Shown piece after piece: positions 6,547 through 13,704 of a DNA stretch of 20,667 nucleotides. A program made the position numbers and the translations under genes. The stretch lies in contig DPGF01000048.1 in the NCBI GenBank assembly GCA_003522105.1, positions 1 to 20,667 of the forward strand, written 5' to 3'. The notes below the pieces were generated by a model. It did not search any database and was not told the origin of the DNA. It saw only the letters and a program-made list of their open reading frames with translations. The stretch comes from Oscillibacter sp. (GTDB lineage Bacteria; Bacillota; Clostridia; Oscillospirales; Oscillospiraceae). The first letter of the stretch is position 1. Each line of letters opens with the position of its first letter.

Positions 6547-7653
6547 ATGAATGTTCAAGAGTTGTTTCGAAGAGAAGTTTCTAAAAAGCCCACCTATGTT
6601 CCCGGAAAATCCGTGGACGAGATGAAGAGGGAGTTTGGCGTAGATCAGTTCGTAAAAGCCGGTTCCAACGAAAACCCGCTTGGCCCTTCTCCTCTGGCAA
6701 TCAAGGCTGTACAGGAAGCTGCTTTGACCATGAACCTTTACCCTGATGACTATGGCTATAAGCTCAAAGAGAAGCTGGCCAAAAAGCATGATTTGAAGGT
6801 AGAGAATATCGTACTTGGCAACGGCGGTACCGAGCTTTTGAAAATGTTTGCCGAGTGCTTTATCAACGAGGGCGATGAGATCGTAGTCTCTGCCAGCACT
6901 TATAACAAATATGCTACTGAAGTAGGCTTTTTGGGCGGCGTGCCTGTGGTTGTCCCAACCAAGGAAGACTTCGAAGTAGACGTGGTTGGTATGGTCAAAG
7001 CGGTTACCAGCAGAACCAAACTGCTGTTTATTTGCAACCCCAACAATCCTACAGGCAATATCGTTTCCAAGGATAAAATCAAATGGCTGATTGAAAATAC
7101 GCCTGAACATGTTACGATCATTCTTGACGAAGCGTACTTTGATTATGCGATTTTCCATGAAGATTATGAGGATACCCAACATTATCTGAACCAAAGAGAG
7201 ACTCTGATTATCCTGCGCACTTTCTCCAAGATTGCCGGTCTGGCCGGTGTCCGTATTGGTTATGCCATGACCTCGCCTGAGATTGCCGCAGCGCTGAACC
7301 GCACTAAGCTGACCTTTGGCGTTAACTGCTTTGCTTTAGCTGCCGGTATGGCCGCTTTAGATGATAACGATCATATTGAAGCAGCCAAGGCACTGAACCG
7401 CTGCTCTATCGAAATGATGGAAGCCTACTTTGACAAGCGAGCTCTAAAATACATCAAGAGCTACGCCAACTTCATCTTTGTGGATGTTCAGCGTGATGTA
7501 CGCGAGGTCTACAACGAACTGTTGAAGTATGGCGTTGTCGCCCGCGGTGGACATCTCTGGAAGCTGAATAACTGGCTTCGTATCAGCACCAGCACTGAGG
7601 AAAATACACAAATCATCATTGATGTCCTAGATAAGGTGCTGTTTGGGAATTGA
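6547..7653 (+). CDS. HisC-like class I/II PLP aminotransferase
   Basis: A 368-residue fold-type I aminotransferase closest in style to histidinol-phosphate aminotransferase. Key residues are AGSNENPLGPSP (38-49), CNPNNPTGN (163-171), DEAYFDYA (194-201), the Schiff-base lysine Lys228 in TFSKIAGLAG, and Arg236 in RIGY. GAAGGGAGCG precedes the ATG. No other histidine genes are near, so I read it as a catabolic or aromatic amino-acid aminotransferase that feeds a 2-oxo acid into the pathway or disposes of one. HisC-type enzymes acting on phenylalanine/tyrosine or alanine are common in Firmicutes. It follows the reductase by 23 nt and is probably the last enzyme of the operon. Confidence 0.87.
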   Translation: MNVQELFRREVSKKPTYVPGKSVDEMKREFGVDQFVKAGSNENPLGPSPLAIKAVQEAALTMNLYPDDYGYKLKEKLAKKHDLKVENIVLGNGGTELLKMFAECFINEGDEIVVSASTYNKYATEVGFLGGVPVVVPTKEDFEVDVVGMVKAVTSRTKLLFICNPNNPTGNIVSKDKIKWLIENTPEHVTIILDEAYFDYAIFHEDYEDTQHYLNQRETLIILRTFSKIAGLAGVRIGYAMTSPEIAAALNRTKLTFGVNCFALAAGMAALDDNDHIEAAKALNRCSIEMMEAYFDKRALKYIKSYANFIFVDVQRDVREVYNELLKYGVVARGGHLWKLNNWLRISTSTEENTQIIIDVLDKVLFGN

Positions 7654-7693
7654 TCAATGTTGGCCTGTTCGTTATCGTTCGGCTAACTCGCGC

Positions 7694-7729
7694 AAAAAAG
7701 CCACCGCGAAGTTGCAGCTTCGCAGTGGC
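7694..7729 (-). terminator. Minus-strand intrinsic terminator
   Basis: A 12-bp stem with one mismatch (7700-7711 with 7718-7729; loop of 6) is followed on the minus strand by six Ts (7699-7694). On the plus strand no T run follows, so it does not terminate the catabolic operon. It defines the 3' end of the candidate small RNA. Confidence 0.85.
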
Positions 7730-7771
7730 CAAGACCCAAGAGAACTCTCACAAGAACCCTTGTAATCTATT
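7694..7771 (-). ncRNA. Candidate small RNA (about 78 nt)
   Basis: A near-consensus promoter on the minus strand (7777-7805) points to a start near 7771, and the strong intrinsic terminator at 7694-7729 ends the transcript about 78 nt later. Between them are two further small hairpins: ACAAG/CTTGT (7750-7763, loop of 4) and GAGA/TCTC (7740-7749), stacked directly before the terminator stem. No convincing reading frame with a ribosome binding site fits inside. A 77-codon frame crosses the area but ignores both signals. It lies antisense within the gap between the aminotransferase and antiporter genes. I match it to no known RNA family. A very short peptide or unstable promoter-proximal transcript is the alternative. 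Confidence 0.55.
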
Positions 7772-7776
7772 CTAAT

Positions 7777-7805
7777 AATATAATCCGTTGTACTCTGCAT
7801 GTCAA
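7777..7805 (-). promoter_or_regulatory. Strong sigma-70 promoter for the small RNA
   Basis: Perfect TTGACA (7800-7805 on the minus strand) and TATATT (7777-7782, five of six) with an exact 17-bp spacer. This is the best promoter match I see in the window, and it points away from the antiporter gene. Confidence 0.75.
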
Positions 7806-7923
7806 TCGCACATTGGTTACTGCTATATACGTTTTTGAGCAATTGCGGCAGAGTGTAAGTAAAATATGCGTTTCGATTATGAGATAGCCTGTGATCAAAA
7901 TACAATGAAAGAGGGATATCACC

Positions 7924-9336
7924 ATGACAGAAAAGAAAAATTCCTATCTGGCTCCCGCATTGATCCTTATCTGCGCTGTCGCTGCACTGATCACCATGGT
8001 CGGCGTTATCAAATGTAATGTTGCCGTCAGTTTGATGATTGTAGGCATTATCACGATTTTCTTGGCTCAGGCCACTGGCGCAAAGTGGGAAACCATCTCC
8101 GTTAATATTGGTGAAGCCATCAACACCGTTTATATTGGCGTATTTATTATGATGCTGGTCGGCATGCTTATCGGCTCCTGGATGGCCGCAGGCACTGTAC
8201 CAATGCTGATGTATTACGGTCTCAAATGGCTCTCTCCCAGCATCTTTCTGGTTGCCACATGCATTCTGTGTTCCCTAATGTCCATTATGACAGGCACTTC
8301 CTGGGGTACGATCGGTACAATGGGCATTGCTTTGATTGGCGTTGCCAAGGGCCTTGGCGTAAACGAGATGTATACGATTGGCGCTGTTGTGACCGGCGCT
8401 CTGATTGGTGACAAAATGTCTCCTTTGTCCGATACCACGATCCTCGCGCCCACTGTTTCCGGCACTGACATCTATAAACACATCGTCTCTATGCTCTACA
8501 CAACTGCTCCAGCTTTCGTCATTTCTATTATCTTATATGCAATTCTGGGTATCAATCACACCGGCAGTTCTGTCGTCACCGAAAGTTACACAGAGATCAT
8601 GGATACTCTGTCTGCAAACTTCAACATGAGTATTCTGTCTCTGGTACCCCCGATTTTGGTCGTAGTACTCATCTTACTGAAGAAGCCCTCCATTCCCACC
8701 TTCGGCATCGGCATTCTTGCCGGTGGTATTGTGGCAGCGCTTATTCAGGGACGTGGTTTTCAGGAGATCGTCGGCATCTGCGCCAAAGGCTTTTCTGCGG
8801 ACACCGGCTCTGAAATCGTCAATTCCATGGTGAACCGCGGTGGTCTTCTGAATATGATGTCCACCATTGCCGTTATTATCGCCGCAGCTCTGTTCAGCGG
8901 CGCGCTAAAATCCTGCGGTGTCTTTGATATGCTCTGCGATCTCATCAAGAAGGTAGCAAAAGGCCGCAAAAGTGTACTGGCAAGCTCCTACATTCTTCAC
9001 TTTCTGCTGTACGCCCTGACCGGTTCTTACTTTGTCACATTTTCGATTGTCGGTCCCATGATGGGCCCCATTTTCGACGAGTACGACATTGATCGCCGCA
9101 ATCTCTCCAGAATGCTGGAGGATACTGGTACCACCGCTGCTCCTCTGATCCCTTGGAGCACATTTTCCGTTTACGTGGCCGGCGCTCTCGGCGTTTCTTC
9201 TTGGAGCTATCTGCTCTACTGCCCGCTGAGCTATCTGGGCCTGATTACCGCTGCAATTTATATTGTTACCGGATTTGGCATTTTCCGCCGTGACGGTTCT
9301 ATGCTTTGCAGTACAAAGAAGGGCAGCAAAGCTTAA
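7924..9336 (+). CDS. nhaC: NhaC-family Na+/H+ (or organic acid) antiporter
   Basis: A 470-residue integral membrane protein with about 11-12 hydrophobic segments. The NhaC/YfcC-type core is clear: SIMTGTSWGTIGTMGIAL (about 120-137) and GALIGDKMSPLSDTT (about 158-172), then the repeat-like second half ending with MLEDTGTTAAPLIPWS. NhaC proteins exchange sodium for protons. Some, such as malate-lactate antiporter MleN, exchange organic acids, which would suit a catabolic locus. AAAGAGGG lies before the ATG. A 270-bp gap holding the minus-strand small RNA separates it from the aminotransferase, so it may have its own promoter, which I cannot place with confidence. Codon use matches the upstream aminotransferase. 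Confidence 0.88.
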   Translation: MTEKKNSYLAPALILICAVAALITMVGVIKCNVAVSLMIVGIITIFLAQATGAKWETISVNIGEAINTVYIGVFIMMLVGMLIGSWMAAGTVPMLMYYGLKWLSPSIFLVATCILCSLMSIMTGTSWGTIGTMGIALIGVAKGLGVNEMYTIGAVVTGALIGDKMSPLSDTTILAPTVSGTDIYKHIVSMLYTTAPAFVISIILYAILGINHTGSSVVTESYTEIMDTLSANFNMSILSLVPPILVVVLILLKKPSIPTFGIGILAGGIVAALIQGRGFQEIVGICAKGFSADTGSEIVNSMVNRGGLLNMMSTIAVIIAAALFSGALKSCGVFDMLCDLIKKVAKGRKSVLASSYILHFLLYALTGSYFVTFSIVGPMMGPIFDEYDIDRRNLSRMLEDTGTTAAPLIPWSTFSVYVAGALGVSSWSYLLYCPLSYLGLITAAIYIVTGFGIFRRDGSMLCSTKKGSKA

Positions 9337-9438
9337 AACGTTGATTATTCTTCATCGGCTATAATCAGTGTTCCTGTCGTAGCGAAAAGGAATTGTAGTA
9401 GCCAATCAATAAAATTTGAGTCCATCCCGTCGTTCAAA

Positions 9439-9480
9439 AGCAAGGGGCTCCTGCATGAATCAATGTAGGAGTCTCTTGCT
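9439..9480. terminator. Long hairpin after nhaC, possible terminator
   Basis: An 18-bp stem (9439-9456 with 9463-9480, loop GAATCA) in which the only non-Watson-Crick pairs are G-U when read on the plus strand. It begins 102 nt after the nhaC stop. No T run follows on the plus strand, while TTTT follows on the minus strand. It may protect or end the nhaC transcript, or be the remnant of a short palindromic repeat. Confidence 0.5.
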
Positions 9481-9526
9481 ACCTATGCAGGGTATAACCT
9501 TATGTGATACAATCTTTCAATCTGGT

Positions 9527-9577
9527 CTGACATTTGTAAAGCCACCGCCATAATATTTACCTGCTGCAATATGTCAG
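9527..9577. other. Nested-stem intergenic structure
   Basis: Within the 437-bp gap between the converging nhaC and NTF2-like genes, CTGACAT (9527-9533) pairs with ATGTCAG (9571-9577), and GTAAA (9536-9540) pairs with TTTAC (9556-9560) inside it. No reading frame with a ribosome site is seen in the gap. Function unknown; the fold may be chance. Confidence 0.3.
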
Positions 9578-9703
9578 CGGCACATGAGCTAATGCTCTGT
9601 GATCAGACGGTCTTATCAAATCGGTAAAAACAGTCTGAATTCCCATACCACTTTCTTCTGCAAACTACGCTCAAGCAGAACGGAAAAATCCCACAATGCA
9701 GCA

Positions 9704-9735
9704 CAGCCGGAAGTCTCCAATACGACTTCCGGCTG
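9704..9735 (-). terminator. Hairpin ending the TRAP/M20 transcript
   Basis: Perfect 12-bp arms CAGCCGGAAGTC (9704-9715) and its complement (9724-9735) around an 8-nt loop, 39 nt beyond the stop of the last minus-strand gene. A TTTTT run occurs only about 14 nt further on, so the site is an imperfect intrinsic terminator. Confidence 0.6.
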
Positions 9736-9773
9736 CGCCGCTATCTAACAGAACAGGATAGAACTACTAAATC

Positions 9774-10511
9774 TTACACTTTGATTGTTTCCGGATTTTT
9801 CCAGACGGACTCCGTCAGCTTCTGCGTGATCATCCAGCTGCCGTTCTCTTTGACGCAGAAAAGATAGTCGTTAAAATGATCGTTCAACTTCGCCATGCCG
9901 ATCTTTGCCACCGCGGTGTATTCATCGATCAATTCGACATGATAGATGCGGGAATACTTCGGCAGTCCCAGTGTTTTCGGATGCGGCACACCGCTCCAGC
10001 GCTCGCGGAACACGTCGCAGTTCACGTCCGCAAAATGCTCGCTGTCCACCGGATGGATCATGTGACAGTCTGGTGTAAACGCCGTCAGTGCCGCATCTGC
10101 ATCCAGGTCATAAACCGCATCGCTGTAGATTAGCAGTCTTCTTTCGATCTCACGGAAGATCTCGACCTCATCTGCGGACTCAGGACAGACATTCCGGTAC
10201 TTAGTATCTGTTTCTGCCTGCAAAATGGCTGTAAGCTTCCATTCGGACTTGATCTTCAAAAATGCCAGCACCTCGTGACAGTACTCGTTTTCATTCGGGT
10301 ATCCGACATGCGCATAGCACAAATCATCTCCAATCCTGTCAAACAGGATCAGCTCCCAATCCTTCCCAACGGGCTGCATTTGCTCCGCCGACGTGTAAAC
10401 AAGTCTTCCGTTCGCGCTCACGGTGCGTCTTGCATCCGCATAATAAATATCCGTCTGCGCAAGCGGCTGAGCAAAATAAGCGTCAATTGCTTGAGTGATC
10501 TCCTGTATCAT
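9774..10511 (-). CDS. Tandem NTF2-like (SnoaL-type) protein
   Basis: A 245-residue soluble protein that appears to contain two NTF2-like cone domains: residues 1-110 and about 115-240. The second half has the typical pattern of such proteins: a helix (EIFREIERRLLIYSDAVYDLDADAALTAF), then TPDCHMIHPVD, then strands ending GSWMITQKLTE. The ATG overlaps the stop of the M20 gene by 4 nt (ATGA), so the two are translationally coupled. Such proteins serve as small lyases, isomerases or ligand binders. Here it may act on the product of the M20 enzyme (inference). I do not recognise a specific function, and no signal peptide is present. Confidence 0.72.
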   Translation of the reverse strand: MIQEITQAIDAYFAQPLAQTDIYYADARRTVSANGRLVYTSAEQMQPVGKDWELILFDRIGDDLCYAHVGYPNENEYCHEVLAFLKIKSEWKLTAILQAETDTKYRNVCPESADEVEIFREIERRLLIYSDAVYDLDADAALTAFTPDCHMIHPVDSEHFADVNCDVFRERWSGVPHPKTLGLPKYSRIYHVELIDEYTAVAKIGMAKLNDHFNDYLFCVKENGSWMITQKLTESVWKNPETIKV

Positions 10512-11785
10512 TCTTTGTCTTCCTCATCTTCTCCCGCATAGCAGAGTGCAAAAGTCGAAGCCGCTTTCACACCCTCCAGAATACACTTTTCATTGACCAT
10601 TAGGTCCGCCGTATGCAGTCCCGCCACCTTTTTCGGATCTCCGCTGTCCGGCGCGCAGCTCAGCATCGCATAGATGCTAGGGATCTGCAGCGTGTAGTAA
10701 GAAAAATCATCAGGGAACTGCGCGCAGCGCTCCTTGGCCGAAGTCACTCGGCCCCGGCCAAGCGTCTCTTCGATCTGAGGCACCATCTTCTTCATCAATT
10801 CGGCATTGTTAAAGTTCGGCGGGTAATGCATATCCCACGTCAATTTGGATTTTACATTGCCAGCCGCGGCAATACCGGATACAACCTCTGCCACGCGGTT
10901 TTCCAAATATACTCTCGTCGAATAATCTGTAAAGCGGCAGGCACCTCTGAGCACTGTGTGATCTGCGATCACGTTATACTTCGTGCCACCGAGAAACTGG
11001 CCAACCGTCAAAACGACCTGATTGGTGTTTGGATTTACATTGCGCGTCACAATATTCTGCAGCCCCTGCAAAATCTGTGCGCCGGGGAGCAGCGTATCAA
11101 TACCGACCCAAGGCTTTGCGTTATGTCCCCCGATGCCTTCCAGCTCAATGGAAAACGACGAGATCGCCATGCAGGTCTGCCCCGGCATAAACGCAAGCTC
11201 ACCCGCTGTTCCGATCGGCTGATTGGGGTCAATATGCAGCGTAAACATCGCCGCTGGCTTATTCTCTTCAAATACCTTTTCGTGCATGATCGCATCCGCG
11301 CCATGACGTCCCACCCATCCGGGCGAAGGGCCCTCCTCTGCCGGCTGGAAGACAAACATCACTTTTCCGTGCAGCTTGTCTTTCAGATGGGTGAGGATCA
11401 CCGCCGTGGCCATACCCATTGAGGTATGTACATCGTGTCCGCAGCAGTGCATGACCGGCACGGTCTCCCCGCCCCACTGGCAAGTCTGTGTAGAGGCAAA
11501 CGGCAGTCCGGTCATCTCTTTCACGGCCTGTGCGTCCATGTCAAAGCGCATGCCGACTGTCGGGCCGTTCTGCATACCGTGCAAAATACCGATCACGCCG
11601 GTTCCACCGGCAAGACCTTCATAGACCTCGTCAAAATTCAGGCTCTTGAGATGAGCCGCAACAAGCTTGCTCGTGCGAAACTCCATGTTGGACATTTCCG
11701 GATGCGCGTGGATATCTCTGCGCCACGCGATCACCTGCTCGGAAATGTTATTTGCTTCTTGAATGATCTGCTCATGAATTGTCAT
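10508..11785 (-). CDS. M20D-family amidohydrolase (N-acyl amino acid hydrolase type)
   Basis: A 425-residue metallopeptidase-fold amidohydrolase. Family landmarks: RRDIHAHPE (22-30), RFDMDA (80-85), HCCGHDVHTS (113-122) with metal ligands Cys115 and His117, the Glu pair in FQPAEEG (146-152), GGHNAKPW, and DDFSYY near the C-terminus. M20D enzymes hydrolyse N-acyl amino acids such as hippurate, indole-acetyl amino acids or N-acetyl-diaminopimelate. No lysine-pathway gene is adjacent. Its place directly after a TRAP transporter, 12 nt past the dctM stop with AAGGAGG before the ATG, suggests it splits the imported substrate in the cytoplasm. There is no signal peptide. The acyl group cannot be deduced. 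Confidence 0.9.
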   Translation of the reverse strand: MTIHEQIIQEANNISEQVIAWRRDIHAHPEMSNMEFRTSKLVAAHLKSLNFDEVYEGLAGGTGVIGILHGMQNGPTVGMRFDMDAQAVKEMTGLPFASTQTCQWGGETVPVMHCCGHDVHTSMGMATAVILTHLKDKLHGKVMFVFQPAEEGPSPGWVGRHGADAIMHEKVFEENKPAAMFTLHIDPNQPIGTAGELAFMPGQTCMAISSFSIELEGIGGHNAKPWVGIDTLLPGAQILQGLQNIVTRNVNPNTNQVVLTVGQFLGGTKYNVIADHTVLRGACRFTDYSTRVYLENRVAEVVSGIAAAGNVKSKLTWDMHYPPNFNNAELMKKMVPQIEETLGRGRVTSAKERCAQFPDDFSYYTLQIPSIYAMLSCAPDSGDPKKVAGLHTADLMVNEKCILEGVKAASTFALCYAGEDEEDKE

Positions 11786-11797
11786 CGCTTTGCCTCC

Positions 11798-13090
11798 TTA
11801 ATAACCCGCAAGCGTTGGCAGCCATGTGATCAGTGGCTCACAGTATGCAAATACAAACAGAAGGACGATCTCCACCAGTAAGAACGGGAAGATACCCTTG
11901 ACGATCTCGTTGAATTTAAGTCCTGTGATCGAGCTGGCCGTAAACAGGTTATAGCCGAACGGCGGCGTAACATTGCCCAGCACCAGATTGATGCACATCA
12001 CCACGCCGAGGTGGAGCGGCTTCAGGCCAAGCGCTGTTCCCAGTGAGAAGAGCATCGGGCAGATGATGATAACTGCCGCGCCCTGATCGAGCAGCGCGCC
12101 GACAAACAGCAGGAACAGGTTCATCACCAGTAGGAAGGTAAACTCGCTGTTCACAAACTGCATCAGCCAGTTGACGACTGCCGTGGACGCCTGCGTAGAG
12201 GCCAGGATCCAGGAGAGAATATTCGCCGTAGAGATGATAAAGCAGACCATCGCCGATGTCTTGGCACTCTTGACCAGAATCGCCTTAAAGTCCCTTACCT
12301 TCAGTTCCTTGTAGAGGAAGCCGATGCAAATTGCATAAACCGTACCAACAGCCGCCGACTCTGTCGGTGTGAAGTAGCCCGCATAAATGCCGCCCAAAAT
12401 AATCACCGGAAGCATTAATGCAAAAAATGCCTGCTTTGTCGCATTCCAAAACTCGCGAAATGAAAACTTCTCTCGGTTGCGGTGCGCCATGACCTCAGGA
12501 TGCGTCAGCGCATAGACGATGTTACCTGCGACCAGGCACAGCGCAATCACAATGCCGGGGATTACGCCGCCTAAGAACATCGCCGGGATGGAGACCGACA
12601 TCGTCACGCCGAAAACGATCATCGTGATGCTCGGCGGGATGATAGGGCCAAGGGCGCCTGCGGCTGCACATAGGCCAGCTGCGGTTCTTTTTTCATAGCC
12701 GTTTTCCACCATGGATGGGATCATGATCGAGCCGATGGCCGCAACCGTCGCCGGCGCGGAACCAGTCAGTGCTGCAAACAGCGCGCACGCCAGAACTGCC
12801 ACAGTGCCGAGGCCGCCCGGCTGAGAGCCCACAAGGCTTCTTGCCCAGCGCACCATTCTGCGGCTGATACCGCCCGTTTCCATCAGGTTACCAACCAGCA
12901 CAAACAGCGGGATCGCCAGATACGGGAATGAATCCAGACCCGTGAGCATTCTCTGTGGCACCAGCATCAGCGGCTTCATCTGTGTGATCAGCAGAAAAAT
13001 TGAAGAAGACGCTGCAATGGAAAATGCAACAGGCACTCCTAGGAAGATCAGGCCGAACATGGCCACAAACAGGATTCCTGCACCACCCAT
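11798..13090 (-). CDS. dctM: TRAP transporter large permease (DctM)
   Basis: A 430-residue, very hydrophobic protein of the usual DctM length with about 12 membrane segments. Family-typical stretches are FLGVPVAFSIA near the N-terminus, LDSFPYLAIPLFVLVGNLMETGG (broken here as LDSFPYLAIP then LFVLVGNLM), ALTGSAPATVAAIGSIMIP, IIPPSI, and NVTPPFGYNLF near the end. It is the ion-coupled channel subunit of a tripartite periplasmic-type transporter for organic acids. Its ATG overlaps the dctQ stop in a TAATG junction, so the two membrane subunits are translationally coupled. Confidence 0.95.
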   Translation of the reverse strand: MGGAGILFVAMFGLIFLGVPVAFSIAASSSIFLLITQMKPLMLVPQRMLTGLDSFPYLAIPLFVLVGNLMETGGISRRMVRWARSLVGSQPGGLGTVAVLACALFAALTGSAPATVAAIGSIMIPSMVENGYEKRTAAGLCAAAGALGPIIPPSITMIVFGVTMSVSIPAMFLGGVIPGIVIALCLVAGNIVYALTHPEVMAHRNREKFSFREFWNATKQAFFALMLPVIILGGIYAGYFTPTESAAVGTVYAICIGFLYKELKVRDFKAILVKSAKTSAMVCFIISTANILSWILASTQASTAVVNWLMQFVNSEFTFLLVMNLFLLFVGALLDQGAAVIIICPMLFSLGTALGLKPLHLGVVMCINLVLGNVTPPFGYNLFTASSITGLKFNEIVKGIFPFLLVEIVLLFVFAYCEPLITWLPTLAGY

Positions 13091-13596
13091 TATTCCTCGA
13101 CCTCCTCTTTCTTTGCTCTAATATTTCGATACAGGCTGAGGATCGCCTCTGCTGCGATAAACACGCCTGCAAGGGGAATGCAAAAGTAAACGAACGACAT
13201 GCAGATCCGCATCGCGGGGCTGCGCTGCGCAGCCACCTGAATCACGCACATTGTGCCATAACGGATCATTACATAGCTTACAAACAGGGTCACCAAATCA
13301 GCGATCACCTCAAGCACCTTGCGCGCCGTACCGCTCAGTGCGTCCAGGATCACCGTTACACGCGCGTGCGACTTTTCGCGCACACAGATCACTGCGCCAA
13401 TAAAGTTGACGTACATAAACGAATATCTTGCCAGCTCTTCCGTCCACGGTGGAGAGTCATTTAAAATTGAACGCATAAATACCTGCGTCACGCAGCTGAC
13501 GATCAGCGACGCAAACATGATCACAATGATCCAGTCGATCGCGCTGTCGACAACCTTGGAGATCTGGGACAATGCTCCCTTTGGCTTATTTTCCAC
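13090..13596 (-). CDS. dctQ: TRAP transporter small permease (DctQ)
   Basis: A 168-residue membrane protein with four predicted hydrophobic segments and the DctQ landmarks RSILNDSPPWTEELARYSF and GAVICVREKSHARV. The start is GTG at 13594-13596, with AAGGAGG about 10 nt upstream; no better ATG is present. It bridges the binding protein and DctM. The 108-bp gap to dctP contains a strong GC hairpin, and the 3' end overlaps dctM by one base. Confidence 0.93.
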   Translation of the reverse strand: MENKPKGALSQISKVVDSAIDWIIVIMFASLIVSCVTQVFMRSILNDSPPWTEELARYSFMYVNFIGAVICVREKSHARVTVILDALSGTARKVLEVIADLVTLFVSYVMIRYGTMCVIQVAAQRSPAMRICMSFVYFCIPLAGVFIAAEAILSLYRNIRAKKEEVEE

Positions 13597-13617
13597 GATG
13601 GTAACTCCTCCTTCAAA

Positions 13618-13650
13618 CGCGGCTGCGGCAGGCGATCCGCCGCAGCCGCG
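13618..13650 (-). promoter_or_regulatory. dctP-dctQ intercistronic GC hairpin
   Basis: Perfect 12-bp GC arms (13618-13629 and 13639-13650) around a short loop that can add two more G-C pairs. Only TTT follows on the minus strand, so it is a weak terminator or a 3'-end protector. Such hairpins let dctP be made in excess over the membrane subunits, which fits the stoichiometry of TRAP systems. Confidence 0.7.
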
Positions 13651-13704
13651 TTGACTGTCGAGCTTTTACAGCAAAGCTCTCAATGTTTCACACTTTTTTA
13701 TCAG

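Noticed and set aside
7700..7729. Hairpin as the plus-strand terminator of the catabolic operon
   Set aside because: No T run follows on the plus strand, while six Ts follow on the minus strand.
7672..7905. A 77-codon minus-strand frame between the aminotransferase and antiporter genes
   Set aside because: It starts upstream of the predicted minus-strand promoter and runs through the terminator, with no ribosome site; a non-coding RNA explains the signals better.
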